From a bacterium (GTDB lineage Bacteria > 4484-113 > JAFGCY01): 64,000 bases of DNA. Of the stretch, positions 25,726 through 33,894 are shown in pieces. A program made the translations under genes and the position numbers. How positions within the stretch are numbered: position 1 is the stretch's first letter; each line of letters starts with the position of its first letter. The stretch covers positions 62,001 through 126,000 of the forward strand of contig JADZFO010000015.1 in NCBI GenBank assembly GCA_020849855.1, read 5' to 3'. The notes under the pieces were generated by a model. The model had not been told where the DNA came from. It made no database searches and saw only the letters and a list, made by a program, of their open reading frames with translations.

Positions 25726-27339
25726 CTAGCGGATCTCGATTCCGACACGGTTGCCAAACTCACGGTCGCCCATCTCCACGCCGTCGCCGCCGTAGAAGTA
25801 GCTGATCGGCCGGCCGTTGTCGTCCAGCATTTCGAAGGACAGTGAGAGCGGTTCGCTGCCGTTGCTCTTCAACTTGAAGTTGAAGAGGTCGCCATAGGTA
25901 ACCGGGGCCGCTTCAAGACTGCGCTGGAGCACCGTCACATTGAAGTCAATGTACTGACGCCCGTCGCCCAGCGAGATCGGCACCAGGAATGTGTCAGGAG
26001 CCAGGAGGAATCCTTCAGCGAAGGTACCCCAGATTCCGTCGGGTTCATCCTTAGCGCCACCTATGGAACCCACATTGAAGCTCTTGGGCTCATAGCTGAA
26101 GCTCTCAGGCATGACGACTCTGACGCTTGACATCTGTTGCATGGGTGACTTCAGATCCAGGGCCTTGACCACCACTGTGAACACCTGTCCGCTGTCCGCG
26201 CTGACCTCCTCGATCTCGCGGGCATTCTGGCTCAGGCACTCACTGGGCGGGCCGAACTCCAGGTCCTTGTTCAGGGCCATCACGCGGTAGCTGGCATCCT
26301 CGACGTACTGAGCGCCGAAGGTGTAGCTGAAGCGGACGGTCTCACCCGGCGGCACCTGCTGGTCGCCCAGCAGAAGCTGCCCGACGGTAATCCAGGCCTC
26401 GGTTCCCGGCTCGCGCATTTCGATCTGATAGGCGAAGAGCTCAGAGCTGAAGTTCATGCCGATGGCCGTAACATCCTGGACATTGATCAGGCCGTTGGAG
26501 TCGGTATCGACGTGGCGGCTGGAGTCCCCGATGCCGTTCTCGACGCGCTCCAGATAATGGAGGCCGATCGGGCTGAGGTCCATGACACTGACCACGCCGT
26601 CCTGGTTGGTATCACCCGGGTTTGTGTAATCCCAGGAGAGCACCCAGTTGCCGTTACTGTCCTGCCGTAAGTCAAGGTTCTTTGCGCGCTGCTCAGGGGC
26701 TTCCCCCGGGGCAGAGCTGATGGCACGCCCGGGTCCCCGCTCCGTGAGCGTGAAGCTCAGCAGTGGGGTTCCTGGCGTGAGGGTGACCTGGCCGGCCTCA
26801 CCGCTTCCACCAGCGTCGACCGCGACAGCACCAAACTGGATGGTGTTGCCATCGATCTGACCGGCAAGGGTCAGTGCGGCGCTTGACGGCGAATCCTGTC
26901 CGGCAGAATGAGTGCCCGCATTGCCGGTTGCCGCAACAGGTTCGTTGCCGCCGCCGGAAACGCCAAGCTCAGATCCACCCGCAGTCTCGTCGCTGGCCGG
27001 CGCTGAGCCCAGCAGTGAGGCGGCGTTGGTCGGGGTATATGTATCCCCGTCAAAGCCGACTTCCAGGAAAAGCTGATCCAGCTCTTCCCTGAAATCCTCA
27101 CCGGCTGTCAGGGTTACTTCGTAGCCCTGCTCAGCGCGAGTTACCGATACGTCAATGTTCTGTGCTGCCGACTGAGGAGTAGGACCCAGCGCCTCGACCG
27201 TGATCTTAGGCAGATCCCCCATTCCATTGGCGCCCCCCAGACTGGCGTAACCCTTGGTGCATCCCGCAGCGGACATGACAAGCACGCCCAGTGCGGCGAA
27301 GCCCATACATCCGTGTAACAGCTTCGATCCCGTGGTCAT
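25726..27339 (-). CDS. Lipoprotein with cohesin-like and paired dockerin-like repeats
   Basis: The 537-residue product has a lipoprotein signal ending VLVMSAAGC. An N-terminal beta-rich region (LTPGTPLLSFTLTERGPGR) could be cohesin-like. Two calcium-loop repeats follow: GDTNQDGVVSVMDLSPIG and VDTDSNGLINVQDVTAIG. A fibronectin-like AYQIEMREPGTEAW stretch and a C-terminal beta domain complete it. The same PIG/AIG repeat style occurs in the lipoprotein at 19-21 kb, which points to a paralogous surface family. A GGGGGT ribosome site precedes ATG 27339. A palindrome (GAGAAG-CA-CTTCTC, 27362-27375) sits in the presumed leader. Confidence 0.7.
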   Translation of the reverse strand: MTTGSKLLHGCMGFAALGVLVMSAAGCTKGYASLGGANGMGDLPKITVEALGPTPQSAAQNIDVSVTRAEQGYEVTLTAGEDFREELDQLFLEVGFDGDTYTPTNAASLLGSAPASDETAGGSELGVSGGGNEPVAATGNAGTHSAGQDSPSSAALTLAGQIDGNTIQFGAVAVDAGGSGEAGQVTLTPGTPLLSFTLTERGPGRAISSAPGEAPEQRAKNLDLRQDSNGNWVLSWDYTNPGDTNQDGVVSVMDLSPIGLHYLERVENGIGDSSRHVDTDSNGLINVQDVTAIGMNFSSELFAYQIEMREPGTEAWITVGQLLLGDQQVPPGETVRFSYTFGAQYVEDASYRVMALNKDLEFGPPSECLSQNAREIEEVSADSGQVFTVVVKALDLKSPMQQMSSVRVVMPESFSYEPKSFNVGSIGGAKDEPDGIWGTFAEGFLLAPDTFLVPISLGDGRQYIDFNVTVLQRSLEAAPVTYGDLFNFKLKSNGSEPLSLSFEMLDDNGRPISYFYGGDGVEMGDREFGNRVGIEIR

Positions 27340-27635
27340 CCGTGACCCCCTTGAGCCTGGAGAGAAGCACTTCTCCCAGGCCGTATTTATGCCGCGATAG
27401 TCTAACGTCTATATGTGGAAAAGAGTGATTGCCTTGGTTAACATTCACTTAAGCTTAGATTTAGCCCAGCGGTGCTGAAGGCTGATCAGCACTTGCATCA
27501 GATGAGTACAAGGATAGGGGCGATCTGCTATGCAATACACTTAAGACACACATTGAAAACACGGCCCTGAAGAAGGAATTGTGCATTTCAGTTACTGAGC
27601 AGCCCGAGCAGCTTCGACGCTGATAGCATGTAGTT
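27340..27635. other. Intergenic region with leader palindrome and promoters
   Basis: This 296-base stretch is relatively AT-rich. It holds the palindrome 27362-27375 in the leader of the minus-strand lipoprotein gene. It also holds TAGCAT (27624-27629), six bases before the rhomboid GTG. Short frames here look non-coding. Confidence 0.5.
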
Positions 27636-28358
27636 GTGAAGCGCAGGTACAGTCCTTCAGCAGCAGCGCCAGGCCCGCGCGCGCTATACAGCAGCAATGC
27701 GGGCGAGCCCTCGCACGCTTACCGGCCGGCGCTGGAGGAGGCCCCGGGCCGGGGCAGTGGGCGCTCCAGCCAGCGCGGCAGCCCGCTGAGCTGGTTTATT
27801 ACCGCCCTGTGTCTGGTCAGCTACCTGGTTTTGAATGTTATGCACCCGCAGGAACTGCTTTATTACACCTTCAGCCCTGGAAACGGCCTGATGTGGCCGG
27901 GTCTGCTGAGCCATATGTTCCTGCACAACGGCCCGGCGCACCTCTTCTTCAACATGTTTCTGCTCTTCTCGATCGGCCGTCTGGTTGAGGAAGGCTACGG
28001 CAGCCTGCGCTTTGCGGCGGTCTACATCGTCAGCGGTCTGGTCGCGGCGCTGGCGCAGGCCAGCTTCAGCCCGGATGTGTTTTTGCTTGGCGCCAGCGGA
28101 GCCCTAGCCGGTATTCTGGCGGTCTTCGTACGCCACCTGCCTGGCGCTGAGTTACTGGTATTCGGGATCATACCGATGCCGGCCTGGGTCCTGGCCATAC
28201 TCTGGATGGGCTACAACCTCTATGGAGCCTCGGCGGGCGAGGGAAACATCGCCTTCGTGGCCCATATAGCAGGATTTCTATGTGGTCTTATGCTCTCTTT
28301 CACTCTTGTTCCGCCACGCTGGGCCATGCGCAGGACCATCAGCAGGGGTCAGGGTTAA
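27636..28358 (+). CDS. Rhomboid-family intramembrane serine protease
   Basis: The 240-residue polytopic protein carries rhomboid hallmarks. HMFLHNGPAHLFFNMFLLFSIG corresponds to the HxxxxHxxxN region. GASGALAGILAVF holds the nucleophile Ser in GxSG. AHIAGFLCGL holds the catalytic His. The first 50 residues are polar and basic, then six membrane segments follow. The GTG start at 27636 lies six bases after TAGCAT with no Shine-Dalgarno. The substrate is unknown. Active-site residues appear complete, so a functional protease is expected. Confidence 0.9.
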   Translation: MKRRYSPSAAAPGPRALYSSNAGEPSHAYRPALEEAPGRGSGRSSQRGSPLSWFITALCLVSYLVLNVMHPQELLYYTFSPGNGLMWPGLLSHMFLHNGPAHLFFNMFLLFSIGRLVEEGYGSLRFAAVYIVSGLVAALAQASFSPDVFLLGASGALAGILAVFVRHLPGAELLVFGIIPMPAWVLAILWMGYNLYGASAGEGNIAFVAHIAGFLCGLMLSFTLVPPRWAMRRTISRGQG

Positions 28359-28523
28359 AGTCAGGTTAGGGACGATTATCCTATTGATTAAGAATCAGCC
28401 TGCCGATAAATCCTTTGCAATCTTCGCGGTTACTATCCACTCAGCTGTAGGTGCGGCGGTGCTGCATTCTTATAGTGCTGACGGGGGAAGAATGACCACG
28501 GGAAGAATAGAAAGGGTTGGGCC

Positions 28524-28970
28524 ATGAGCATCGGCGAATTCGCAGAAACTCGATGGATCAGAATTTTCGGGCTGGGCCTCCTGGTGTGGCTCGTTCCGTT
28601 CGTCCTGAGCTTCTCCTTCTTCTGGCTTGAAGTCATGAACAGTGACTACTACGTCACCCTCATGCTGGGCATCGGCATGCTGGTGGCTGTGGCCTGCGCT
28701 GCGTTGCACCTGCCATTCACCCCTGCCGACAAGCGCTGGGAAGGCATTGCAATGGGGCTGATCTGGCTGCCGATGTGGATCGGGCTGCAGTGCATGGGCC
28801 TCTATCTGCTGCTCAATGTGGACATCTTGTCCTATATCCGGCAGGAAGCCTGGCAGGCCATCCATATCCCCGCGATCACAATCGTCGGCGGTCTGCTTGG
28901 CTATGCCCGGCAGCAGCAGATGGTCGCAGCCGAGCGGCGGGTCAAGGTGATCCACGGCAGCCTGCAGTAG
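28524..28970 (+). CDS. Four-helix membrane protein of unknown function
   Basis: I do not recognise the family. The 148 residues contain four hydrophobic segments (about 13-35, 42-62, 72-98, 112-128) and end in a basic tail ERRVKVIHGSLQ. A ribosome site GGGTTGGG precedes the ATG, and TATAGT (28471-28476) offers a -10 with a 48-base leader. It follows the rhomboid gene on the same strand with a 165-base gap, so a separate promoter is likely. No catalytic or binding motif is visible. Confidence 0.6.
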   Translation: MSIGEFAETRWIRIFGLGLLVWLVPFVLSFSFFWLEVMNSDYYVTLMLGIGMLVAVACAALHLPFTPADKRWEGIAMGLIWLPMWIGLQCMGLYLLLNVDILSYIRQEAWQAIHIPAITIVGGLLGYARQQQMVAAERRVKVIHGSLQ

Positions 28971-29229
28971 GTTCACACTGGACGAGCCGTACACGGTCAC
29001 TTGAGGCCGCCAGCCGCTACAGGCTCTGGGATCCTCAATAAGGCAAAGTAAGCCCTAACGCCTTTGCCGTTGTCAGAAAGCTGCCGTTCCAGGCCCGTCA
29101 AAGCGCGTACAGCCCCCTGCCATGGACTGTGAAGCCCTGACGCTCTCTGCGCGCTTTCTGGCAGCTTAGTGCTTGAGCGAGGCCTTCCCGCGGAGTCTCC
29201 GGCAAAGTTACATGGAAGCAGGCAAAGAA
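28971..29229. other. Intergenic region without a recognisable gene
   Basis: Nothing coding is convincing. A 7-bp inverted repeat GGCAAAG/CTTTGCC with a 13-base loop spans roughly 29042-29068. The rest has no match to a known RNA that I can recognise. The region ends at a bidirectional terminator. Confidence 0.4.
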
Positions 29230-29260
29230 AAGGGGAGCCCCGTGGCTCCCCTTGTTGTTT
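29230..29260. terminator. Bidirectional terminator
   Basis: A 10-bp stem AAGGGGAGCC/GGCTCCCCTT with a CCGT loop is followed by TTGTTGTTT on plus and TTTCTTT on minus. It serves the Cys-rich gene (minus) and any plus-strand transcript from the four-helix protein gene. Confidence 0.8.
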
Positions 29261-29278
29261 CAGACTTTCGGAAGGCTG

Positions 29279-30007
29279 CTAGCCGCGGCCTTCAACCTTA
29301 ATCGGCTTCTCTTCACTGACCTCAGCGGGGCCTTCAACAAACTCACCGAACTCGAGCTCGTCTCCGGCCTCGATCCTAGGCAGATCGCCCATGGGCCTGG
29401 GGGTCCAGAGCACATCCGGCAGCGGCTTCTCATGCACCTTCTTCTCGGCCTTGTCGCCGCCGCACTTGCCGCAGGAGTCCTCGCACTTGTTGCAGCCACA
29501 GCTGTCCTTCTTGCAGCACTTCTTCTTGCAGCCGCACTTGTCCTTCTTGCAGCACTTCTTTTCACAGCCGCACTTCTTTTCCTGGCAGCCGCACTTGTCT
29601 TCGCAGCACTTCTTGGCGCAGCAAAGTAGCTTGAACTCCTCACGCGGGAAGCAGGAGCTGTACTTCGCCTTGGTGCAGCACAGGGTGTACTGCTCCGGCG
29701 GGCAGCAGCAGGGGTCAATCTCCCAGGCGCCCTGGCGCGCGACAGGAGGAGTGACGCAGGAGCCTTCGGTCATGGGCAGTGGGTTGCCGCACTGGTCCAC
29801 GCAGCAGATGCAGGGATCCTCTTCCTTGCAGCACTTCTTGCACTTCGGGCAGGGGTCGCCGCACTTGCCTGCGCAGGAAGTGCAGTTGCCGGCGGACTTC
29901 TCGGACCATTCCTGGACCACGTCGCCCGCAAAGGCAGCGCTGTAGGACAGCATCGCCGCAAGAGTTACGCAGGCACACAGCAGTGCCAGTCTCAGAGCCC
30001 CTCTCAT
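29279..30007 (-). CDS. Exported cysteine- and lysine-rich protein, metallothionein-like
   Basis: Start ATG 30007 follows a GGAGGG ribosome site and gives a clean Sec signal (LRLALLCACVTLAAMLSYSAAFA). A mature chain of about 215 residues with 37 cysteines follows. The core repeats CGCxxKCCKKD-type units (KKCGCEKKCCKKDKCGCKKK), and the N-terminal half has CAGKCGDPCPKCKKCC and DPCCCPP. An acidic, Cys-free tail (EFGEFVEGPAEVSEEKPIKVEG) ends it. No family is recognised. Composition suggests metal binding or a disulfide-rich envelope protein. It is divergent from rpsT. Confidence 0.75.
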   Translation of the reverse strand: MRGALRLALLCACVTLAAMLSYSAAFAGDVVQEWSEKSAGNCTSCAGKCGDPCPKCKKCCKEEDPCICCVDQCGNPLPMTEGSCVTPPVARQGAWEIDPCCCPPEQYTLCCTKAKYSSCFPREEFKLLCCAKKCCEDKCGCQEKKCGCEKKCCKKDKCGCKKKCCKKDSCGCNKCEDSCGKCGGDKAEKKVHEKPLPDVLWTPRPMGDLPRIEAGDELEFGEFVEGPAEVSEEKPIKVEGRG

Positions 30008-30180
30008 CTCACCCTCCAATCAGGCTTAACCGGCCTGATACGGCATATAGCATGCCGCAGCTTATATGACAGAGTAATGATATCACGCCAGCTCTCATCT
30101 GTCCACAGTTTGTCAACGAAGGATGCGATGTTGATAAGTGGGTCAACCGGGCCTGTCCGCGGATGCAATGCCTCGCATTG

Positions 30181-30208
30181 TTGACAAAGCGGGCGCCAGC
30201 GCTATAAT
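30181..30208 (+). promoter_or_regulatory. Sigma-70 promoter of rpsT
   Basis: A perfect TTGACA (30181-30186) and a perfect TATAAT (30203-30208) are separated by 16 bases. The leader to the rpsT ATG is about 60 nt. It is the most consensus-like promoter in the window. Confidence 0.85.
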
Positions 30209-30273
30209 TCTCAGCCCCGCACAAGGCGTTGAGCATTTGCGCGCGGATACAATTCAGGCGGATATAAGAGACC

Positions 30274-30567
30274 ATGGCTAACACTAAGTCGGCAAAGAAG
30301 CAGATCCTCATCAATGAGCGTAATCGCCAGCGTAACGTGCGCTACCGCACCCAGCTGAAGCATGCGCTGAAGAAGGCCCGCCTGGCCATCGCCGGCGGAG
30401 CTGATGCTGCTGCGGCGGAAGCTGCGGTCAGCGGCGCGGTCCGTCAGCTTTATGTCAGCGTGAGCAAGGGCATCCTGAAGAAGCAGAACGCGTCCCGCCG
30501 CGTGGGCCGCATCATGCTGGCCTATAACAAGGCCTTCAACGCTGCTTCCGCCTCTGCTTCGGCCTAG
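30274..30567 (+). CDS. rpsT: 30S ribosomal protein S20
   Basis: The 97-residue basic protein begins MANTKSAKKQILINERNRQRN and contains KGILKKQNASRRVGRIM, both diagnostic of S20, which binds 16S rRNA early in 30S assembly. The C-terminal tail is extended with Ala/Ser (FNAASASASA). Its promoter is near consensus with a leader of about 60 nt, which could host autoregulation. The TAG stop shares the palindrome CTAG with the stop of the convergent comEC gene. Confidence 0.97.
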   Translation: MANTKSAKKQILINERNRQRNVRYRTQLKHALKKARLAIAGGADAAAAEAAVSGAVRQLYVSVSKGILKKQNASRRVGRIMLAYNKAFNAASASASA

Positions 30568-32963
30568 CCATCCGGCTGGAAGTACTCTATCTTCCAGCCC
30601 TGCGGCAGTGGCCGGGCCACAATCTCCCGGCCACTTGTGCTGAGATTTGCTGTGACTTCTACTGACTTGCTTCCATCTCCCAGCTGCAGCAGATACACCC
30701 CCCGGGCACTTGCTGCAACTAGCTTCGCATTTTCAGTTTGTGCGCCTGCATCACCAGGCAGGAACACCAGCTCAGAATCAACAGGCGGCATGGTTTGGCC
30801 AGCTGCGCCCCAGTAGACCTCTGCTTTCCTGCTACCGTGAGTAAGCAACAGTCCGACTACTCTTTTGCTGTCTGCGTCATCCACCCAGCTGCAGCCGCTC
30901 CAGCCAGGCAGATCCTCGCCGGGGCGAAGCTCTAAGTCCGCCTCATAGCCCAGCTGCAGATACAGCTCCTGCCGCAGATCATCGGCAGGTGGAGCTTCAT
31001 CCAGCCAGACCAGGGCATGCAGACGATTGATGCCGCGGTAATGCAGGCCCGCGGCGAGGGTTTCAAGGTTGTGCTGGCGCTTCAGGCCACTGGCTTGCAC
31101 CAGCAGCAGGCTGCGCCCATTAGCTGTCCGGATCAAGGTGCCATAGGAGCCGGGAAGCGCAAAAGAGACAAGCTGCGGCTGTGGAACCAGGCACCAGTAG
31201 AGCAGGCCAAAAAGCAGCAGCAGGCCGGAGGCGAGTACGGCCCAGCGCAGGGTGTGGTGTGGTCCATTCTGGCTGCGATGGCTGCGGTACAGCTCGCCCA
31301 GCCCAAGCAGGACAAGGTAATAGGCAATGCTCCACCACCAGGGCGGCGGGGGAGCCGCTACCTGGCTGCCTGGGAGCATGGCAAAGAGCGCGGCTGTGGC
31401 GTCCAGCCCGCGGGCCAGCAGGGATGTGAGCGCCTGCAGCAGATCGCCAAGCAGCGGCAGGCGTGAGAGGCCGATGGATGACAGCGCGCCGACAAGCAGA
31501 AGCATGAAGGCCAGCGGCAGGGCCAGCAGGTTGGACACAAAGCCCCAGACGCTGAACTGATAGAAGGTGGCCACCAGCAGCGGGCTGACCATGAGCTGGG
31601 CGCCGCAGGTGCTGATCAGGGCCTGGCGGCCGTGCTCGCGCAGCCACAAAAGCCAGGTCTGGGGCCGCCAGAAGCTGCTCTGCGGCGCTGTGCTGGCATG
31701 CATTGAGTGGTCAAGCAGCGGTTGGCCCAGCAGCGTGGAGAACACGCCATAGAAGTAGATCAGGCCGAAGGTTGCGCCAAAGGATAGCTGGAATGAGGCG
31801 CTGAACAGGTTCAGCGGATTGCTCAGCAGCAGCACCATTCCGCTTTGCGCAAGAGCCGTCAGGCCATCGCTTTCGCGCAGCAGAAGCTTGCCGAGCAGTA
31901 CCAGTGTGCCCATCGCCAGCGCGCGCAGGATGGAAGTCTCGAAGCCGGTCACGGTGGCGTAGGCGCAGACGATGAGCATGGTGCTGCCAAACTGCAGCAG
32001 GTTAAGCAGCCGGCCGCGCCAGCTGGCGTTGTCTTCGAGGCGCCAGAATGCCAGGCCAAGCAGGGCGATGATGAGGCTTACCTGAGTACCGGAAGCCACC
32101 AGGATATGGGTCAGGCCGGCTTCCCGGAATCGCTGCCGAGTGGTTTCCGGCAGGTCTGTGATCTTGTCGCCGTAAACCACGCTGATGGCCAGCGCCGCTC
32201 TATCGGGCGGCAGGTCCCGCACGAGGTTCTGTGTCAGCGCGCTGCGCAGCGCGGCCAGGCCGGCCCAGGGCTGCGGGGCTCTGCGGTCCTTGACGATCAG
32301 CGCCCTGGGGCTGAAAGCAAAGGCCTGCAACAGGGTGCCCTGCTGCAGGAGGTATGCCCGGTAGTCGAACTGCCCGTGGTTACGCGGTGGCGGAACTTCG
32401 CTCAGGCGGCAGTAGAGATCCACCCGCGAGCCATAGTACACATCAGGCTTCGCTTCACCTGACTGTGCTTCATCCATCTTGATGAAGGCATACACACGTC
32501 CTGGCGCCTTGAACCAGGTTTCGCCCGAGCGGGCACGGCTGACTTCCAGCATCAGACGCAGGTAGCCGCGCTGCACCTTGGGGATCGACGCCACCCGCCC
32601 GCGCAGCACCAGGTCGACATCTGCCGGGGCTTTCCTGCCGGCTTCCGCATTTCGCACTGTGCTGGCAAGCTCTGTGCGTTGAAGCTGCAGAAGTGGCGAT
32701 TGCTGGGCTGTCCCGATCTGCAGAGAGACCAGCAGATATCCGGCGATCAGCAGTATGCCGCCGAAGCCGACGCCAAGGCCCAGCAGCGGGCGGCTGCGCC
32801 AGAGCAGCGAGAAAAGGCCCAGGGCCAGGATGATCAGCCAGACCAGCAGGGCGCCGCTGTCCAGCACAAAGAGCGGTATCGGCCATGCGCGGCCAGCCGC
32901 GATTCCGCAGGCGAGGGCAATGAAGGCCAGCAGGTAGGGACGCTCGCTGACAAAGCCAAGCAT
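30564..32963 (-). CDS. comEC: ComEC/Rec2-family DNA-uptake channel with degenerate lactamase-like domain
   Basis: ComEC forms the inner-membrane channel for single-stranded DNA in natural transformation. The 799 residues hold an N-terminal DUF4131-type region with membrane helices. The Competence domain follows: SVVYGDKITDLPETTRQRFREAGLTHILVASGTQVSLI, then VTGFETSILRALAMG and about ten helices. The C-terminal 180 residues align by position with the metallo-beta-lactamase domain (LIRTANGRSLLLVQASG; RGINRLHALVWLDEAPPADD). However, the HxHxDH metal motif is absent. It lies 10 bases downstream of the hydrolase gene, so it is probably in that operon. Confidence 0.88.
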   Translation of the reverse strand: MLGFVSERPYLLAFIALACGIAAGRAWPIPLFVLDSGALLVWLIILALGLFSLLWRSRPLLGLGVGFGGILLIAGYLLVSLQIGTAQQSPLLQLQRTELASTVRNAEAGRKAPADVDLVLRGRVASIPKVQRGYLRLMLEVSRARSGETWFKAPGRVYAFIKMDEAQSGEAKPDVYYGSRVDLYCRLSEVPPPRNHGQFDYRAYLLQQGTLLQAFAFSPRALIVKDRRAPQPWAGLAALRSALTQNLVRDLPPDRAALAISVVYGDKITDLPETTRQRFREAGLTHILVASGTQVSLIIALLGLAFWRLEDNASWRGRLLNLLQFGSTMLIVCAYATVTGFETSILRALAMGTLVLLGKLLLRESDGLTALAQSGMVLLLSNPLNLFSASFQLSFGATFGLIYFYGVFSTLLGQPLLDHSMHASTAPQSSFWRPQTWLLWLREHGRQALISTCGAQLMVSPLLVATFYQFSVWGFVSNLLALPLAFMLLLVGALSSIGLSRLPLLGDLLQALTSLLARGLDATAALFAMLPGSQVAAPPPPWWWSIAYYLVLLGLGELYRSHRSQNGPHHTLRWAVLASGLLLLFGLLYWCLVPQPQLVSFALPGSYGTLIRTANGRSLLLVQASGLKRQHNLETLAAGLHYRGINRLHALVWLDEAPPADDLRQELYLQLGYEADLELRPGEDLPGWSGCSWVDDADSKRVVGLLLTHGSRKAEVYWGAAGQTMPPVDSELVFLPGDAGAQTENAKLVAASARGVYLLQLGDGSKSVEVTANLSTSGREIVARPLPQGWKIEYFQPDG
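30574..30599. terminator. Hairpin inside the overlapping 3' ends of rpsT and comEC
   Basis: A perfect 9-bp inverted repeat GGCTGGAAG/CTTCCAGCC with an eight-base loop starts six bases after the rpsT stop. It lies within the last codons of comEC. It lacks a U-tract, so it could protect or weakly terminate the rpsT message. Confidence 0.45.
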
Positions 32964-32973
32964 CCCGGCCAGC

Positions 32974-33894
32974 CTAGCGCCTGGGCGGGATAGTGTTCAG
33001 CAGCCAGCCGGTGACGATGGTGTCGTCAAAGCCGGGGTGTTCTGTGAAGAGATCGGTGCCATGTGCCGCCCCCTCAAAGAGGCGCACACTCTTCACCCCC
33101 TCCTGGTTCCCGGACCGGGCCAGCTTCTCGCATGCGTCGGCAGAGGTCCTGTCGCCCTTCGCGGCCACCAGATAGATGGCCCGCTTGTCCACACCATCCA
33201 TATAGCCCAGGGGCTCCAGCGAGCGGTAGTTCATTCCCGGGCTGAGGGCAACGACCGTGCGCACGCGCCGGTCACCTGCGCAGTAAATTAGCCCGAGGTT
33301 GGCCCCGATGGACGCGCCGATGATGGCCAGGCGCTCCGGGTCAACACCGGCCTGTGCCGCCAGAAAGTCATGCCCGGCGCCCAGGTCGAAAATCATGTTC
33401 TGATAGTCAGAATCCTGCATGGACTGCAGGGGCAGAGGGCGGCCAAAGGAGTCCAGCGATTCGCCATGGCCCCGCAGGTCAAGCGCGAGTACGGCAAAGC
33501 CCTCGTCAACCAGCTTCCGGGGCAAGCCCTTCCAGGCGGCTTTGTCACTGCCGCGCATGTGCAGCAGCAGCACCGCAGGCGCCAGTGCGCCTTTCACCTT
33601 TGGCGCCTTAGGAGCGAAGTACCATGCGGCGATATTGAACTGGTCCCGGCTCTTGAGCCAGACGAAGCTGGCACCCTTGGGCGCCGTACCCGCGGGAAGG
33701 CTGGCGGCGACTTCGCTGTGCGCCGAGTTCAGCGCCGGTGCCGTCGCCTGCCGGGAGGGAGCTTCATGGCCAGCCTTCGGACATGCCGTGCCAGCCAGGA
33801 CTATGGCGCCGACACACAGCAGGGCCAGGCTGGCGGCCGGCGCCTTCCTGATCCAGTCGGCAGCGCGTCGCCCGCGAAAGAGGCGGCTAAGCAT
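32974..33894 (-). CDS. Lipoprotein alpha/beta-hydrolase (dienelactone hydrolase-like)
   Basis: The 306-residue protein has a lipoprotein signal ending AIVLAGTAC and then an alpha/beta-hydrolase core. Candidate triad: Ser in GASIGANLGL, Asp in AAKGDRTSADA, His in GAAHGTDLF. The strand LLLHMRGSDKAAW supplies the oxyanion region, and VLALDLRGHGESLD is typical of the superfamily. The substrate is unknown. It overlaps the IscU-like gene by eight bases upstream and is followed ten bases later by comEC, giving an iscU-hydrolase-comEC transcription unit. Confidence 0.85.
   Translation of the reverse strand: MLSRLFRGRRAADWIRKAPAASLALLCVGAIVLAGTACPKAGHEAPSRQATAPALNSAHSEVAASLPAGTAPKGASFVWLKSRDQFNIAAWYFAPKAPKVKGALAPAVLLLHMRGSDKAAWKGLPRKLVDEGFAVLALDLRGHGESLDSFGRPLPLQSMQDSDYQNMIFDLGAGHDFLAAQAGVDPERLAIIGASIGANLGLIYCAGDRRVRTVVALSPGMNYRSLEPLGYMDGVDKRAIYLVAAKGDRTSADACEKLARSGNQEGVKSVRLFEGAAHGTDLFTEHPGFDDTIVTGWLLNTIPPRR

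Noticed and set aside
27461-27697. 78-codon minus-strand frame between the lipoprotein and rhomboid genes
   Set aside because: It overlaps the rhomboid start, has no ribosome site and has a composition unlike its neighbours.
29391-29945. Plus-strand frame rich in Gln-His-Phe-Leu opposite the Cys-rich gene
   Set aside because: It is the complement of CGC/TGC/AAG-rich codons. The minus strand has a signal peptide, ribosome site and terminator.
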